Shown here: in pieces, positions 6,864-8,275 of the stretch
Position numbering within the stretch: the stretch's first letter is position 1
Layout of the letters: each line of letters begins with the position of its first letter
Origin: Clostridiaceae bacterium
GTDB lineage: Bacteria; Bacillota; Clostridia; UBA1212; DUPL01
NCBI GenBank assembly: GCA_012522035.1
Contig: JAAYLF010000162.1
Span: forward strand, 1-8,275
Reading direction: 5' to 3'
Length of the DNA: 8,275 bases
Translations under genes and position numbers: made by a program
The notes under the pieces: model-generated
What the model saw: only the letters and a program-made list of their open reading frames with translations
Database searches by the model: none
What the model was told of the DNA's origin: nothing

Positions 6864-8273
6864 ATGATACGTTTTGGAACAGGTGGCTGGCGCGCCATAA
6901 TTGGAGACGGGTTTACAAAAGAAAATGTGAGAATACTCTCACAGGCAATTTGTGAAGATATGAAGGACGATACCAAAGGAATAGTAATTGGTTACGATAG
7001 AAGATTTTTGTCAGACAGTGCTGCCAGATGGGCAGCTGAAGTTTTTGCTGGCAACAACATCAAGGTGCATTTCATAGACAGGGTTTCTCCAACACCAATG
7101 GTAATGTTTGCTGTAAAGGAACTGGGCACAAAGTATGGAATGTCCATAACTGCAAGTCACAACCCGGCTGCGTATAACGGAATAAAGGTTTTTACCGAGG
7201 GAGGCAGGGATGCCGACAAGAGTGTTACGGACAAGCTTGAACGAATAATGGAAAAGGGAGTGGAAGTAAAAGCCCTCGATTTTGACAAAGCTTTGGCTAG
7301 CGGGGTCATAGTTGTGAATCACAGTATTTACAACATCTATATAGACAGCATCATTTCAATGATTAACATGGATGCGATAAGGAGCAAGAATCTAAGAGTT
7401 CTTTTAGACCCCATGTTTGGAGTAAGCAAGACTTCTCTGCAGACAATTCTTATGACTGCAAGGTGCGACGTGGATATAATTAACGACAGGCATGACACTC
7501 TTTTTGGAGGAAGACTGCCTTCACCCTCTGCAGGCACGCTGACAAGACTTTCGGAACTTGTTGTGGAAAAAGGATATGATATTGGAATTGGTACCGATGG
7601 AGATGCGGACAGAATAGGTATCATAGACGACAAGGGAAGGTTTATTCATCCAAATGAGATTCTCGTTCTGTTATACTACTATCTTATCAAGTACAAGGGA
7701 TGGAAAGGTGATGCGGTAAGGAATATTGCCACCACCCATATCCTGGACAAAATTGCGGAAGATAATGGCTTTAAATGTCATGAGGTCAAGGTTGGTTTCA
7801 AGCACATATCATCCAAAATGGAGGAAACCGATGCGTTGATTGGTGGAGAATCCAGCGGTGGTCTTACCATAAAGGGACATATTAAAGGCAAGGATGGTAT
7901 TTTTGCAGCCTCCCTGCTGGTGGAAATGATTTGTGTAACTGACAAGAAGCTCTCTGAAATGCTGGATGAGATTTATGAGAAATATGGAAGAACCTTTATG
8001 AAAGAGTATGACACCAAGTTCACAGAGGAAAAGAAGCAGTATCTAATTGACCTTTTGTTTGAGCAGAAGAAGTTGCCTGATTTTGAAGGCAGGCTTGGTC
8101 ACAAGATAGAGAAGATTAGTTATCTTGATGGTGTCAAGGTATATTTTGAAAATGGTGGTTGGGTAATTGTACGATTTAGTGGAACCGAGCCTTTGATAAG
8201 GGTGTTCTGCGAAATGGAAAATGAAAAGGATGCAGGAGGAGTTATAGATTTGGTAAAAGAGTTTATTGAATAA
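6864..8273 (+). CDS. Alpha-D-phosphohexomutase (phosphoglucomutase/phosphomannomutase family)
   Basis: 469 residues, the usual full length for bacterial members. The enzyme interconverts hexose 1-phosphates and 6-phosphates in the cytoplasm through a phosphoserine and a bisphosphate intermediate, with Mg2+. The four signature sites are present. FGTGGWR (4-10) is the N-terminal substrate loop. TASHNP (96-101) holds the phosphorylated Ser98. DGDADR (245-250) supplies the metal ligands Asp245, Asp247 and Asp249. GGESSGG (327-333) is the sugar-specificity loop, with Glu329 and Ser331. RFSGTEP (437-443) is the phosphate-binding loop of domain 4. The loop GESSGG differs from the GEMSGH type of classic phosphomannomutase/phosphoglucomutase and from the GEQSGH type of phosphoglucosamine mutase, so glucose versus mannose preference is uncertain; phosphoglucomutase is most likely. 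It lies 43 bp behind the solute-binding protein gene with no clear promoter or terminator between, so the two are probably co-transcribed. In a cellodextrin-using clostridium it would convert glucose 1-phosphate from phosphorolysis to glucose 6-phosphate (inference). Confidence 0.93.
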   Translation: MIRFGTGGWRAIIGDGFTKENVRILSQAICEDMKDDTKGIVIGYDRRFLSDSAARWAAEVFAGNNIKVHFIDRVSPTPMVMFAVKELGTKYGMSITASHNPAAYNGIKVFTEGGRDADKSVTDKLERIMEKGVEVKALDFDKALASGVIVVNHSIYNIYIDSIISMINMDAIRSKNLRVLLDPMFGVSKTSLQTILMTARCDVDIINDRHDTLFGGRLPSPSAGTLTRLSELVVEKGYDIGIGTDGDADRIGIIDDKGRFIHPNEILVLLYYYLIKYKGWKGDAVRNIATTHILDKIAEDNGFKCHEVKVGFKHISSKMEETDALIGGESSGGLTIKGHIKGKDGIFAASLLVEMICVTDKKLSEMLDEIYEKYGRTFMKEYDTKFTEEKKQYLIDLLFEQKKLPDFEGRLGHKIEKISYLDGVKVYFENGGWVIVRFSGTEPLIRVFCEMENEKDAGGVIDLVKEFIE

Positions 8274-8275
8274 AA

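Overview
The window carries five genes, all on the + strand, from what looks like a clostridial Firmicute. The evidence is a moderately AT-rich sequence, purine-rich Shine-Dalgarno sites (GGAG, AGAGGA, GGGAGGA), tight gene packing and protein families common in Clostridia. A cellulolytic, Acetivibrio/Clostridium thermocellum-like organism is a guess from overall feel, not something the sequence proves.

Bases 1-5227 are the downstream part of a MoxR/DUF58/VWA (Bat-like) operon. It contains the 3' end of a DUF58 protein (1-612), a BatA-like membrane VWA protein (628-2451), and a large membrane protein with two VWA domains flanking a catalytically dead class I glutamine-amidotransferase-like domain (2435-5227). 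The genes are separated by 15 bp or overlap by 17 bp, so they are probably co-transcribed and translationally coupled. The topology I infer from hydrophobic segments and positive charges puts the adhesive or scaffolding domains of both VWA proteins outside the membrane. The DUF58 protein and a Lys-rich C-terminal tail of the large protein sit inside. Families of this kind usually lie next to a MoxR AAA+ ATPase gene; if present here, it lies upstream of base 1.

Bases 5228-5347 are the only real intergenic gap. It holds an A/T-only inverted repeat, a good -10 box (TATAAT), a small leader hairpin and a ribosome-binding site. This suggests a new transcription unit starting with a family 1-like extracellular solute-binding protein (5348-6820). 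That protein has an N-terminal membrane anchor, no lipobox and no permease genes beside it. Only 43 bp later a complete alpha-D-phosphohexomutase (phosphoglucomutase/phosphomannomutase family, 6864-8273) follows, with all four active-site motifs. The pair may link sugar sensing or uptake to entry of hexose 1-phosphates into central metabolism, but this is inference.

No RNA genes, insertion sequences, CRISPR arrays or broken genes were seen. The most interesting points are the dual-VWA/pseudo-amidotransferase protein with its cytoplasmic tail, the degraded metal site in its BatA-like partner, and the orphan membrane-tethered binding protein.
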